The translations under genes and the position numbers were made by a program. From the NCBI RefSeq assembly GCF_000381985.1, contig NZ_KB907340.1, positions 124,001 to 188,000 on the forward strand: a DNA stretch of 64,000 bases, read 5' to 3'. Of this stretch, positions 36,308-44,042 are shown one piece after another. How positions within the stretch are numbered: position 1 is the stretch's first letter; each line of letters begins with the position of its first letter. The notes under the pieces are model-generated. The model was not told the DNA's origin, did no database searches, and saw only the letters and a program-made list of their open reading frames with translations. The stretch is from Novispirillum itersonii subsp. itersonii ATCC 12639. Its GTDB lineage: Bacteria; Pseudomonadota; Alphaproteobacteria; Rhodospirillales; Rhodospirillaceae.

Positions 36308-37009
36308 TCACCCGGCCTTCCGCAGCATTTCCATCGCAGCGTTCAGCTGGCTCATCCGGTTGTGATTGCCATAAGAACTGTCCGGGTGATGGACCGTCGC
36401 CAGCATCCGGAACCGGGCCCGTATTTCCCGAGCACTGGGGTCGGAATAAGGGGAAAAACCAAGGATGTGCAGAGCCTCGGCACGGGTGGTTACCCCATTC
36501 GGCAGCGGATCGAAGGACAGGACACTGATCACGGTGCGCAGGCGGTCGATCTCTTCCCGCAGGCCCATCAGCTCACGCTGCTTCTGGGCCCGCTCCTCCT
36601 CCCGGGCACGGTCGGCTTCCGCTGCGGCAAGCTCAGCCTGACGGGCATCAAAGGCATCCGGGTGATCGACATCCAGCGACATCGTTCCGCCATCGAGCGC
36701 AAGAGCCAAATTCAAAGCTTTACGGATAAAAGGCACGGTCAGACCGGGCGGAAGACGGACCTGAAGCCGGGGCTTCCGCTTCCACGGGCGGCCTTCAGCC
36801 CGTCCTGACTTCAGCACCACTGTTTCGCGGTCGTCCTCCGGTGGTTCCCCCGGGTCGGCAAAGGCTTCGATAACCGCCTCAGGAATCACCAGCATGACAG
36901 ACCGGGCCACATCACCGGCATTGACATGACGGCGTTCCGCCAAAGCCAGAATGGCATCCCGAAAAGCCGATGAGCACGATAGGGTATAAGAGTCTTTCAG
37001 CGTGGCCAT
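36308..37009 (-). CDS. J-domain (DnaJ-like) protein with N-terminal helical domain
   Basis: A 233-residue protein. The C-terminal 60 residues form a short J domain (ALHILGFSP, then FRMLATVHHPDSS with His-Pro-Asp, then LNAAMEMLRKAG), so a DnaK co-chaperone role is likely. Residues 1-60 hold a helical segment, SAFRDAILALAERRHVNAGDV, that resembles ribbon-helix-helix proteins but is not conclusive. A coiled-coil (residues about 120-165, Glu/Arg rich) joins the two. Target protein unknown. Confidence 0.78.
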   Translation of the reverse strand: MATLKDSYTLSCSSAFRDAILALAERRHVNAGDVARSVMLVIPEAVIEAFADPGEPPEDDRETVVLKSGRAEGRPWKRKPRLQVRLPPGLTVPFIRKALNLALALDGGTMSLDVDHPDAFDARQAELAAAEADRAREEERAQKQRELMGLREEIDRLRTVISVLSFDPLPNGVTTRAEALHILGFSPYSDPSAREIRARFRMLATVHHPDSSYGNHNRMSQLNAAMEMLRKAG

Positions 37010-37461
37010 GACGGTAAAACTGACACCTGTATTGGATCAACCAGAAGCCCTGCCGCCAAAAACCAGCCGGAATCATCACCCTACCGTACCGATTTCGCAA
37101 CGGACTGCCCTGCGGATGCAGCATTTCAACTACATTTGCAGACCAAAACCGGCTTTGCAACCCCGTTTTCCCTGATTGCCTCGCGGTCTAGCGTGCCTTC
37201 GTCGATCATGCCCCAGCCCATCTCTTATAAATCAGATGAGATTTTCTGATTAATGCATTGATATAAAAATAATTTATCATGCGACTACAGAAGCAGGCCA
37301 TTTTTGGGAAAATACGTAAAATTTACCCCCCATCTGCCGAAATCCACTGCGCTTCCGAAATGTCTGGGAGGGGAGATAATAAAAAAATGCGCGAAAAACG
37401 CGCATTTCAAGCTAAACAAAAATATTAGAAAATCACATTATACATTTGATTTTATTCAGAT
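37010..37461. other. AT-rich 452-base gap between the J-domain and GGDEF-EAL genes
   Basis: No gene supported. The stretch 37220-37460 is markedly AT-rich. It holds an AATCAGA/TCTGATT hairpin (37230-37236 and 37245-37251). The 37010-37200 part, upstream of the J-domain ATG, is the likely promoter zone for that gene. A terminator for the upstream EAL gene is listed separately. Confidence 0.5.
37382..37407 (-). terminator. Intrinsic terminator of the PAS-GGDEF-EAL gene
   Basis: On the minus strand AAATGCGCG pairs with CGCGCATTT (37385-37393 and 37399-37407) around a five-base loop, followed by a T run (seven A on plus at 37381-37387). It is about 55 bases after the stop. Confidence 0.85.
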
Positions 37462-40344
37462 TTATAGCGGAAGAACCTGCCCCAACAGAGAGGCAACCGC
37501 ATCCCCGCACACAGGTCTGGAGAACAGATAGCCCTGCCCCTGATCACACCCCTCCCCCCGCAGAAAGTCCCACTGCGCCCGCGTTTCGATCCCTTCGGCG
37601 ACAACAGACAGGCCCAAAGCCCGGGCCATCGCAATCACAGCCCGAACGATCGCGGCATCTTCCCCGCTGTCCGACACCCCATGGATGAAAGAGCGGTCAA
37701 TCTTCAGGTGTTGAATCGGAAAACGCCGCAAGACGGACAACGAGGAATATCCGGTCCCGAAGTCATCAATTGCACAGATAATTCCCATATCTTTCAATTG
37801 GGTAACAACAGAGATGGCCTGTGCCGGGTCTGCCATTGCCGACGTTTCCGTCAGCTCCAGCTCCAGCGCAGCCGGTAACAGCCGCCAGGTCTCAAGGGCT
37901 GTGCGGATTCCTGCCATCAACTGACGGCTATTCTGGAACTGCCGCCCGGAGATATTGACCGCAACCGGCACCGTCGGCAGGCCCCGATCCTGCCAATGCC
38001 GGATCCAGCGACAGGAGTCCTGCATCACCTGCTGGCAAATCGCATCAATCAGACCATAATCTTCAGCGATTTCAATAAATTCTGACGGGGGAACCATGCC
38101 CCTGTCCACGGTCTGCCAGCGGGCCAGAGCCTCCAGCCCGACGATCTGGCCCGTCGCCGTCTGAACCTTCGGCTGAAAGTGGGCAATAAACTGCCCGGCA
38201 TCCAACCCACGGCGGATCTTCTGGCGCATTGTCAGCATCTGGCTGGCCCGGCGACCCAGCGCTTCGGTGTAGATCTCAACCCCACCCGGCCCCTGACCTT
38301 TTGCCCGGTGCAGCGCTGCTTCCGCATGGCGGATCAGGGTATCTGCATCCAGACCATCCTGCGGATACATCGAGACGCCTGCCGAGACAGACAGATCAAA
38401 CTCTGACGGCCCAACGCTCACCGGGCTGATAAAGGCCTCGGAAATCCGTGCGATCACCGCCAGCAGGGCATCGCGGTCCCGCAACCCCGGCACCAGCAGC
38501 AGGAACTGGTCTCCCCCCGTCCGGCAGGCCAGCATCTCTTGCCCGGCCAGCGCCTGTAACCGCCCAGCCACCTGACGAAGCACCTGATCCCCGACGTCAT
38601 GCCCGCAGGTGGTGTTGATCATGGTGAAACGGTCAACCCCCAGCATCAGGACCCCCACCATACTGCGGGACCGGTCAGCGTCGGCCCGCGTGCCGGGAAA
38701 ACGGTCGAGAAACAGAGCCCGGTTCCCCAGACGGGTCAACGGGTCGTAATAAGCCAGAAAGGTCAGTTCATCCTCGACCCGCTTTCGGTCGGTGACATCC
38801 AGGGCCACACCATCCCATATCAGCCGCCCGGCCTCGACAGCACGGGGCGTACCCAGAAACCGAACCCAATGACCGATACCACTGCGGGCCCGCAGATACA
38901 GATCAAGCTCCAGCGGATCCATCCGATCCGCCGATTGCGCCAAGGCCTGCCGCAGGGTCTGGCACTGGGCCAGATCCATCAGCCCCGTAAAAACCTGCGG
39001 ATCAGCCGTCAGATCTGTGGGCAGAACCCCCAGAAGATCGCGGCACCCATCGCTGGCATACGTGAAAACCGCCCCACATGCCGCCGTCTCTTCCGGGACC
39101 GACAGGATCTGAAAGACCATCCCCTGCAAATTACCGGTAATGCTCAACAGGCGGTGCTCGCTGGCATGCAAACGGGCCTCGGTTTCGCGCCGCCGGGTGA
39201 TGTCACGGACCACGGCGATAAAGGTACGATGCCCGTCAGAGACCACTTCGGATACGGTCAGCTCCACCGGGATCAGACGCCCGTCAGAGCGACAGACGTC
39301 CATTTCATGCGGACCGGCCCCGATAATCCATCCCCCGCCCAGCTCATTATGCCGGGCCAACGCCTGCCGGTGCTCTTCGGCCTGATGATCAGGCATCAGA
39401 GAAAACACCGATTGCCCCTGCAAGGCCCCGGGGGACAGGTCGAACACCCGGGCAGCGGCGGCATTGATCAGCTCAATCGTCCCCAGATCATCAAAGGTCA
39501 GGATCCCGTCCGCCGCATGATCCATGATCATGCTCAGCCGCTGCTCGGCCAGCATCCGGTCACTGACATCAATCAGCACACAGTCCCAGCGGATATCCCC
39601 ATTCTCCATCCGCTCCGGTCTGGCGGTTCCGGACAACCAGCGGACCCGCCCGTCCCGCGTCACCGCCCGGACAGTCTCACTATAAGGGGTCAGATCAACG
39701 GCAGACCGGCGGATGCGGTCCATATAATCATCACGGTCCGCCCAGTGGAGACACCCCAGACAACCATCAGGGGTCACCCGCATGTCTGCCGGAGCATAGC
39801 CCAATGCATCCTGCACACCCCCGGAGAAGAACGGATAGTCTATCTGTCCGGTGGAGCGCATCACCCGATGGAAGACCAGACCGGGCAGGCCGGTGGCGAT
39901 CATACCGAGGCGGTCCTCCGCCTCAGCCCATCCAGAGGACGGGGCCTCGACCGGATCGGCAGGGCCGAAACGGCGCAGACTGAAAACCCGGACAGCATCG
40001 CTGCCCAGCCCCTGCGTCTGGATCGAAACTTCAAGAACCTGCCCGCCCCCACCCGAGGATGCCGGAAGGGTAACGGTCCCACGCGCCTTTTCCCCATCAA
40101 GACGGGTCATGAGCGTAAACAGATCCCGCTCAGTATCCGGCAGGTCGGCAATCTGATGACCAAGAACCCGCGCCGGATCAACGCCCAGCAGGCGAGCCGC
40201 CTGCGGGTTAATCAACGTCACGGTCTGGGCATCATCAATCACCACCAGACCAACGGACACCACAACCCCAGCCGCCTGAAAAATTTCAGCCACACTGGCG
40301 TGTCTCAGAAATTCCGCTGACTGAGGGGACAGGCCTGCACTCAT
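37462..40344 (-). CDS. PAS-GGDEF-EAL signalling protein, degenerate GGDEF
   Basis: A 960-residue c-di-GMP turnover protein. Several PAS-like domains lie in residues 15-540, followed by a GGDEF domain (about 540-700) and an EAL domain (about 715-960). The GGDEF site reads GGDQF, so cyclase activity is doubtful. The EAL side keeps LEALARW, ELTETS, AIDDFGTGYSSL, KIDRSFI, AEGIET and QGYLFSRP, as in active phosphodiesterases. No membrane segment is evident, so it is probably cytosolic. I chose the ATG at 40344 over a longer frame. It likely breaks down c-di-GMP in response to a PAS-sensed cue. Confidence 0.9.
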   Translation of the reverse strand: MSAGLSPQSAEFLRHASVAEIFQAAGVVVSVGLVVIDDAQTVTLINPQAARLLGVDPARVLGHQIADLPDTERDLFTLMTRLDGEKARGTVTLPASSGGGGQVLEVSIQTQGLGSDAVRVFSLRRFGPADPVEAPSSGWAEAEDRLGMIATGLPGLVFHRVMRSTGQIDYPFFSGGVQDALGYAPADMRVTPDGCLGCLHWADRDDYMDRIRRSAVDLTPYSETVRAVTRDGRVRWLSGTARPERMENGDIRWDCVLIDVSDRMLAEQRLSMIMDHAADGILTFDDLGTIELINAAAARVFDLSPGALQGQSVFSLMPDHQAEEHRQALARHNELGGGWIIGAGPHEMDVCRSDGRLIPVELTVSEVVSDGHRTFIAVVRDITRRRETEARLHASEHRLLSITGNLQGMVFQILSVPEETAACGAVFTYASDGCRDLLGVLPTDLTADPQVFTGLMDLAQCQTLRQALAQSADRMDPLELDLYLRARSGIGHWVRFLGTPRAVEAGRLIWDGVALDVTDRKRVEDELTFLAYYDPLTRLGNRALFLDRFPGTRADADRSRSMVGVLMLGVDRFTMINTTCGHDVGDQVLRQVAGRLQALAGQEMLACRTGGDQFLLLVPGLRDRDALLAVIARISEAFISPVSVGPSEFDLSVSAGVSMYPQDGLDADTLIRHAEAALHRAKGQGPGGVEIYTEALGRRASQMLTMRQKIRRGLDAGQFIAHFQPKVQTATGQIVGLEALARWQTVDRGMVPPSEFIEIAEDYGLIDAICQQVMQDSCRWIRHWQDRGLPTVPVAVNISGRQFQNSRQLMAGIRTALETWRLLPAALELELTETSAMADPAQAISVVTQLKDMGIICAIDDFGTGYSSLSVLRRFPIQHLKIDRSFIHGVSDSGEDAAIVRAVIAMARALGLSVVAEGIETRAQWDFLRGEGCDQGQGYLFSRPVCGDAVASLLGQVLPL

Positions 40345-40483
40345 TCCACCCCCTTTTCCGGGCTGAAGCGCCATCGCACGCCAGCCCCCATTCCCTACCC
40401 TGCATTTCTGTCCGCTCATCTCGGCGGATTAAGGGAAATGGTAACGCCGCCCGGGTGGTGACACAATACGCCGATCAGCGAAA

Positions 40484-40511
40484 GCCCCTCCGCCCGATGA
40501 ACGGGCGGGGC
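40484..40511 (-). terminator. Terminator downstream of tRNA-Thr
   Basis: On the minus strand GCCCCGCCCG pairs with CGGGCGGAGGGGC (40511 to 40484, one bulged base) around five bases, followed by TTT. It lies about 25 bases after the tRNA 3' end. Confidence 0.75.
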
Positions 40512-40536
40512 ACAAGAGAGAATATTATGAAGAAAA

Positions 40537-40612
<76 letters not shown>

Positions 40613-40811
40613 ACACCGTGGATAAGTAAGAGAGCTTATCCTGAGTTTTCCGGCATTTTCCTTCTCTTGCGAAGGAGAACCGGACCGGCTAATCAGAGGC
40701 ACCCTGTCTCGGGAGCTGGCTATCAGCCGGTGTGGCGCGCAAGATAGACGCCGAAGGACGGTTTTGCAAGCCCCGTTTGACAGGCGCCTTTCAACCTGTG
40801 GAACCCGCCCC

Positions 40812-41378
40812 ATGCCTTCTGCCGCTGCGTCTTCTGGTGCCCGTTACATCCTTCTCGATCGGGACGGCACCATCAATGTGGATACCCACTATCTGTCCGA
40901 CCCCAACGATCTGCGGCTTGAAACCGGGGTGGCGGACGGTCTGCGGCATCTGCGGGATATGGGGTTCCGGTTTGCGGTCCTGACCAACCAGTCCGGCATT
41001 GCCCGTGGCTATTTTACCCGGGAACGGCTGGACGAAATTCATCAGCGCCTGTCCGAGATCCTCGCGGCAGAAGGGATCCATGTTGACGGATACTTCCTGT
41101 GCCCGCACGGCCCCGATGAAGACTGCCCGTGTCGGAAGCCTCTGCCCGGTCTGGGGGAACAGGCCCGCACTGCGCTGGGGTTTGATCCCACGCAGGCATG
41201 GATGATCGGCGACAAGGATGCTGACGTCGGACTGGGGCAGGCACTGGGGGCGCGGACCGTGCTGGTCCGTACCGGCAAAGGGGCCAAAACCGAAGCCGCC
41301 CAAACCTGCACCCCAACCCTGATTGCCGACACGCTGGCCGACGCAGCCCGACAGATCGCCGCTTTTGAAGCCCAGTGA
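40812..41378 (+). CDS. gmhB: D-glycero-beta-D-manno-heptose 1,7-bisphosphate 7-phosphatase
   Basis: A 188-residue HAD phosphatase in ADP-heptose synthesis for LPS core. LLDRDGTINVD near residue 13 holds the catalytic Asp pair. VLTNQSGIARG provides motif II. CPHGPDEDCPCRKP is the zinc-binding loop of GmhB, and MIGDKDADVGLGQ is motif IV. The ATG at 40812 gives the family's normal length; a longer frame starts at 40764. Confidence 0.93.
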   Translation: MPSAAASSGARYILLDRDGTINVDTHYLSDPNDLRLETGVADGLRHLRDMGFRFAVLTNQSGIARGYFTRERLDEIHQRLSEILAAEGIHVDGYFLCPHGPDEDCPCRKPLPGLGEQARTALGFDPTQAWMIGDKDADVGLGQALGARTVLVRTGKGAKTEAAQTCTPTLIADTLADAARQIAAFEAQ

Positions 41379-41388
41379 GGACATTGCC

Positions 41389-42204
41389 CTACGCTGGATC
41401 TGACGCAAGATCAAGCAGCAGCGGCGCATGATCGGAGGGGGGATCCCAGTCCCGCCCTTCGGTCAGTACCGTATAGCCGGACAGGCGGGGTTTCAACGCC
41501 GGCGTCACCCAGACATGGTCAAGACGACGCCCTTTGTCGGCAGCCCGCCAGTCAGCGGCGCGGTAGCTCCACCACGTGGAGAGGCGCTGCTGAGAGGGTA
41601 CAAATTCGCGGGCAGCATCCACCCAGCCACAGCTGTCCTGCACCCGGCGCAGGTGATCGACCTCGACCGGAGTATGGGTGATGACCCGCAGCATCTTCCG
41701 ATGATCCCAGACATCGGACGGCAGCGGGGCAACATTGAAATCCCCCATCAGAACAGCCGGATCCTCCGGCCGATGTAATGCAGACAGGCCCGACGCCACC
41801 GCCGTCAGGTACCCCAGCTTATAGGCAAATTTCGGATTCTTCTCCGGGTCAGGCTCATCCCCTCCCGCCGGAATATACAGGGAATGAACCGCGACGCCGC
41901 AGACACGGGCAGAGATATGGCGGCAATCCTGACGGTTGCCCCAGTCATGAACCCGGATTTCCTCCAGCGGATAGCGGGACAGGATCGCCACCCCGTTATA
42001 CCCCTTCATCCCGGCCAGCGCCTGATACGGGTACCCCAGCGCGGCACAATCCAGCGCCGGAAACAGCGGGTCAGGACATTTGGTTTCCTGCAGGCAGATA
42101 ACATCGGGGCCCGCCGCCTGCGCCAGCCGCTGGAGCAGCGGCAGACGCAGGCGGACCGAGTTGATATTCCAGGAGCAAAGCCGCAGGGGTGAGGTCGCTG
42201 CCAT
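41389..42204 (-). CDS. xth: Exodeoxyribonuclease III
   Basis: A 271-residue AP endonuclease/3' exonuclease that repairs abasic sites. Motifs include LCSWNINSVR, ICLQETKC, GDFNVAP, TWWSYRAADWRAADKG-type active-site residues, RLDHVWVTPAL and PPSDHAPLLLDL. Its ATG overlaps the stop of the FAH-family gene by one base (TGATG). Confidence 0.94.
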   Translation of the reverse strand: MAATSPLRLCSWNINSVRLRLPLLQRLAQAAGPDVICLQETKCPDPLFPALDCAALGYPYQALAGMKGYNGVAILSRYPLEEIRVHDWGNRQDCRHISARVCGVAVHSLYIPAGGDEPDPEKNPKFAYKLGYLTAVASGLSALHRPEDPAVLMGDFNVAPLPSDVWDHRKMLRVITHTPVEVDHLRRVQDSCGWVDAAREFVPSQQRLSTWWSYRAADWRAADKGRRLDHVWVTPALKPRLSGYTVLTEGRDWDPPSDHAPLLLDLASDPA

Positions 42205-42902
42205 CAGACCAGCGTAAACTCCAGAACCGGCAACCCTTCCACTTCGGCCCGCACCGCATCCCCCGGCACCAAAGCAGCCACCCCTTCCGGAGTTCCGGTA
42301 AAGATCAGGTCTCCAGCCGCCAGCTCCACCACCTGCGACAGGTGCGCAATGATTTCCAGCGGAGACAGGATCATTTCATCCAGCCCGCCATCCTGCCGCA
42401 CAGAGCCATTTACCGAAAGGCGGATCCGGGACGACGGCGGCACTACCTGATCCAGCGGGGCGGTCAGCGGCAGAAGCGGGGCCAACGGCGCAGAACGGTC
42501 AAAGCCCTTGGCCATATCCCAGGGACGCCCGGCCTTTTTCGCCTCAGCCTGCAGATCACGCCGCGTCAGATCAACCCCAACCCCAATGCCGTAAAGGGTT
42601 TCAGCCGCCTGCTCGACAGTCAGGTCCGTCCCGCCGCCCTTCAGCGCCAGAACCAGTTCGACTTCATGATGCAGATCCTTGGTCGCCTGCGGATACGGCA
42701 ACACCGCCCCGGAGGGAACAACCGCGTCAGCCGGCTTGCAGAAGAAAAACGGCGCCTCTTTGCTCGGATCCCCACCCATTTCCCGGGCATGGGCGGCATA
42801 ATTCCGTCCGACACAGAAAATCCGGCGCACCGGAAACACAGCATCCGTACCGGCGACAGCAACAGTCGCAGCGGGCGGCGGAGCAATAACGGTGGAGGTC
42901 AT
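42204..42902 (-). CDS. Fumarylacetoacetate hydrolase (FAH) family protein
   Basis: A 232-residue enzyme of the FAH family, with FCVGRNYAAHAREMG near residue 25, the metal-binding Glu residues in HHEVELVLALKG, DLTRRDLQ, KGFDRSAPL and LIFTGTPEGVAAL. Members hydrolyse acylpyruvates or decarboxylate oxaloacetate; a fumarylpyruvate- or acylpyruvate-hydrolase role is most likely. I chose the ATG at 42902. The xth gene follows with overlapping stop and start. Confidence 0.9.
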   Translation of the reverse strand: MTSTVIAPPPAATVAVAGTDAVFPVRRIFCVGRNYAAHAREMGGDPSKEAPFFFCKPADAVVPSGAVLPYPQATKDLHHEVELVLALKGGGTDLTVEQAAETLYGIGVGVDLTRRDLQAEAKKAGRPWDMAKGFDRSAPLAPLLPLTAPLDQVVPPSSRIRLSVNGSVRQDGGLDEMILSPLEIIAHLSQVVELAAGDLIFTGTPEGVAALVPGDAVRAEVEGLPVLEFTLV

Positions 42903-43131
42903 GACGGCAAAATCCTGTACAGACAAAACACGGTATGCCACCGGTTGTCGCACAGTTTTGGCATCTGTTGAAGAACGGGCTGTCGAAGCACGGAGAAAAC
43001 GCTGGCCCGGAAATATGGAACGCCCGGTCAGGGGGGGACCGGGCGTTCGGCTCCGTGAGGAGCGCCGGACAACGGTAGGGGAAACCGTGTTCCGGAGTAG
43101 GACAGGCATTTCGCACTGTCCGTGTCGGGAT

Positions 43132-43145
43132 TTGATTTAAGTCAA
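43132..43145. promoter_or_regulatory. FNR/FixK-like box
   Basis: TTGATTTAAGTCAA fits the TTGAT-N4-ATCAA consensus with one mismatch. It is 230 bases upstream of the FAH-family gene and next to the hairpin cluster. Binding by an FNR-family regulator is inferred only from the sequence. Confidence 0.5.
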
Positions 43146-43235
43146 AACCGTCCTCGCCGCCACCCCCGTAAAAGCATGACAGATATGCGACAGACGCATG
43201 ACGGTTGTATTATAAAGAAAGATGATCATCCACGG

Positions 43236-43251
43236 GGTGATCTTGATCACA
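43236..43251. promoter_or_regulatory. CRP-like palindrome
   Basis: GGTGATCTTGATCACA fits the TGTGA-N6-TCACA pattern with one mismatch. It lies 17 bases after the lolA stop. Assigned by pattern alone. Confidence 0.4.
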
Positions 43252-43267
43252 CTTCCATGAGTGAATA

Positions 43268-43936
43268 TCAGCGGTTATCACCGGGAAGATCTGTGTACAC
43301 GAACAGTTCGTTCTTGAACTTCACATCCGTCCGGGCATTAAACAGCGAGACCATCGTCTCAATCCCCTGCGCATCCGTCACCCGCCACTGCCGCAGCTCG
43401 AACGGAGAGTCAGCAAACACCAGTGTCAGCGATCCTGCCGCCGGATCAGAGGCCATGACAAGATCGACCTCACTCACCCCTTTACTGCGGCGGATCCCGG
43501 TCATGATGATATCAGGGTCAGAAAACCGTACACTTTCCCGCAGCAAAATGCCCGCAGGAGTCGAATCCAGCGGCAGATGCGTCACCTGCCCGCTTTCCTT
43601 ATCGACATAAATCAGCCAGGTCCCGTCAGCGATGATTTTGACCTGAGACGGTGCGTCGTAGGACAGATTCATCTTGCCCGGACGCTTGATCGACACCATG
43701 CCTTCCTGCGACGACCCTGAGGAGGTGATCTGCAGAATGCGGGCCTGCAACGTTTTCAGGGCCGACATGTAGGATTCGGCCGCCTTCAGGAAAGCCTGAT
43801 CCTCCGCTGTCGGAGTATAGGCCGCCGGACCGGAAGACGTCGCTGCCTGCACTGCCGACGGAGCAAAAACCCCCGCGCCGGTCAGCAACGGCAGGGCTAC
43901 GGCAGCGGCAGATAACAGGATACGGCACGACAGCAT
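43268..43936 (-). CDS. lolA: Outer-membrane lipoprotein carrier LolA
   Basis: A 222-residue periplasmic chaperone carrying lipoproteins to the outer membrane. An N-terminal signal peptide of about 32 residues (MLSCRILL..APSAVQAA) precedes the fold. The body contains GMVSIKRPGKMNLSYDAPSQVKIIADGTWLIYVDKE in pieces and a late DARTDVKFKNELF-like end. The ATG at 43936 starts directly with the signal sequence. It lies downstream of ftsK, a usual alphaproteobacterial order. Confidence 0.9.
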   Translation of the reverse strand: MLSCRILLSAAAVALPLLTGAGVFAPSAVQAATSSGPAAYTPTAEDQAFLKAAESYMSALKTLQARILQITSSGSSQEGMVSIKRPGKMNLSYDAPSQVKIIADGTWLIYVDKESGQVTHLPLDSTPAGILLRESVRFSDPDIIMTGIRRSKGVSEVDLVMASDPAAGSLTLVFADSPFELRQWRVTDAQGIETMVSLFNARTDVKFKNELFVYTDLPGDNR

Positions 43937-44042
43937 TGGGCAGACTTCCTCGAACACAGGCACGGATCTCAGTGCGGGATCCGGCAACAGACATAATCAC
44001 CGATCATGGCTAAAGCATGGCTGCAACCGCGATCACAGGCTC

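Larger units (their letters stand above)
42903..43267. other. Structured 365-base gap with candidate regulatory RNA
   Basis: No protein-coding gene is supported. Four hairpins lie in a row: a 12-bp stem GAACGCCCGGTC/GACCGGGCGTTC (43018-43048), GGCTCC/GGAGC (43049-43063), CCGGA..ACGGT with ACCGT..TCCGG (43065-43095), and GGACAG/CTGTCC (43100-43121). FNR-like and CRP-like boxes flank them (listed separately). This could be a small RNA, a 5' leader of the FAH-family gene, or the 3' end of the lolA transcript. Confidence 0.45.

Noticed and set aside
37387-37428. 13-codon frame (MREKRAFQAKQKY) after GGGAGGGGAG
   Set aside because: It lies on the terminator stem of the EAL gene; too short to support as a gene without conservation.
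37304-37531. 75-codon plus-strand frame in the AT-rich gap
   Set aside because: It runs into the end of the EAL gene antisense, with no ribosome binding site and no family match.
38599-40320. 573-codon plus-strand frame
   Set aside because: Antisense to the PAS-GGDEF-EAL gene; low-complexity product with no recognisable domain.
43018-43121. SRP RNA, 6S RNA or RNase P RNA in the hairpin cluster
   Set aside because: The conserved loops and motifs of those RNAs, such as the SRP GGAA tetraloop region, are not visible, so only a generic candidate RNA was reported.
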